A stretch of DNA of 64,000 nucleotides, from the NCBI RefSeq assembly GCF_014251635.1, contig NZ_CP059194.1, positions 124,001 through 188,000 of the forward strand, in the 5' to 3' direction. The position numbers and the translations under genes were made by a program. The stretch comes from Blattabacterium cuenoti. GTDB taxonomy: Bacteria > Bacteroidota > Bacteroidia > Flavobacteriales > Blattabacteriaceae. The notes beneath the pieces were generated by a model. It was not told the origin of the DNA. It saw only the letters and a list, made by a program, of their open reading frames with translations, and ran no database searches. Below are positions 63,735-64,000 of this stretch, in pieces. Numbering within the stretch: position 1 is the stretch's first letter; the number at the start of each line of letters is the position of its first letter.

Positions 63735-64000
63735 GATTTTTATAATAGCTTGGGATAATATTTAGAAAATATTCTATAGATTCAGATAAGCTTTTTTCTG
63801 ATATCCCTCCTGCTGCGTTTTTGTGACCTCCTCCTCCAAAATGTTTTCTAGCAAAGAAATTTACATCAAAATTTCCTTTCGAGCGAAAGGAGATTTTGAT
63901 AGGATAATTTTCTTTTTCTTCAAAAAAGAAAACAGAAAAAACAATATTTTTAATACCTAATCCATAAGTAATAATCCCTTCTGTATCTCCTTGTTTATAT
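63718..64000 (-). CDS. DHH/DHHA1 phosphoesterase (NrnA-like), 5' end outside window
   Basis: The complement is open from the right edge to the TGA at 63718-63720, giving the last 93 or so codons of a gene. The visible part is a DHHA1 domain with KISFRSKGNFDVNFFARKHFGGGGHKNAAGG, the glycine-rich motif that binds substrate in NrnA (nanoRNase/pAp phosphatase) and related enzymes. The N-terminal DHH catalytic domain lies outside the window, so NrnA cannot be separated from other DHH phosphoesterases with certainty. Confidence 0.85.
   Translation of the reverse strand, partial: YKQGDTEGIITYGLGIKNIVFSVFFFEEKENYPIKISFRSKGNFDVNFFARKHFGGGGHKNAAGGISEKSLSESIEYFLNIIPSYYKNLMFSI

Overview
The window is very AT-rich and gene-dense, and it carries Bacteroidetes-specific markers: a DUF4295 protein beside rpmG and ftsY, a DUF4293 protein beside rho, Rho with a long N-terminal insertion, and TAnnTTTG-like promoter boxes. 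It also has a fused UreAB subunit with UreC, complete thr and pur pathways, few regulators and no mobile elements. Together these point to the chromosome of a reduced Flavobacteriales nutritional endosymbiont, most likely Blattabacterium of cockroaches or termites. The genus is inferred from gene content; no database search was run.

Layout. 1-3.7 kb: htpG (runs off the left edge), ftsY, a DUF4295 protein, rpmG, rpmB and a YebC-family gene. 3.7-5.4 kb: RNase P RNA abutting tRNA-Ser, rmuC and initiator tRNA. 5.4-16.8 kb: rho, DUF4293, prfA, accC-accB-rpmF, proS, pyrD, a pyrE-pyrF fusion, marC, a frameshifted rnpA and fbp. 17-19.6 kb: plsC, rnhA, a SpoU methyltransferase, a frameshifted dCMP deaminase and tRNA-Leu. 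19.6-27 kb: urease (ureC, ureAB) divergent from thrA-thrB-thrC. 27-34.4 kb: thyA, prs, rplY, tadA, dedA, aroB and gyrA. 34.3-40.5 kb: prc, surE and ruvB, with a perfect 2,001-bp tandem duplication. 40.5-55.6 kb: a purine supercluster purA-B-L-E-C-F-M-N-H-D-guaA. 55.6-64 kb: accD, fbaA, a UvrD/AddA-like helicase, lipA, a Nif3-like gene, a coiled-coil gene, a thioredoxin-like gene and an nrnA-like gene (runs off the right edge).

How the genes fit together. Urease would release ammonia and CO2 from host urea. The thr genes and aroB belong to amino-acid provisioning. The pur and pyr genes, prs, thyA and the damaged dCMP deaminase belong to nucleotide synthesis, and fbp with fbaA allows gluconeogenesis. 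Information-processing genes (ftsY, prfA, proS, gyrA, rho, RNase P, ribosomal proteins) fill the rest.

The most unusual features are: (1) the duplication, whose edge lies in a 24-bp minisatellite inside prc and which creates a second surE, a truncated prc and a chimeric truncated ruvB; (2) two genes, rnpA and the dCMP deaminase, each broken by a single-base change in a poly(A) tract; (3) RNase P RNA ending one nucleotide before a tRNA that RNase P must cut; (4) two perfect 15- and 17-bp inverted repeats with 3-nt loops inside coding sequence; and (5) a UMP-synthase-like pyrE-pyrF fusion.
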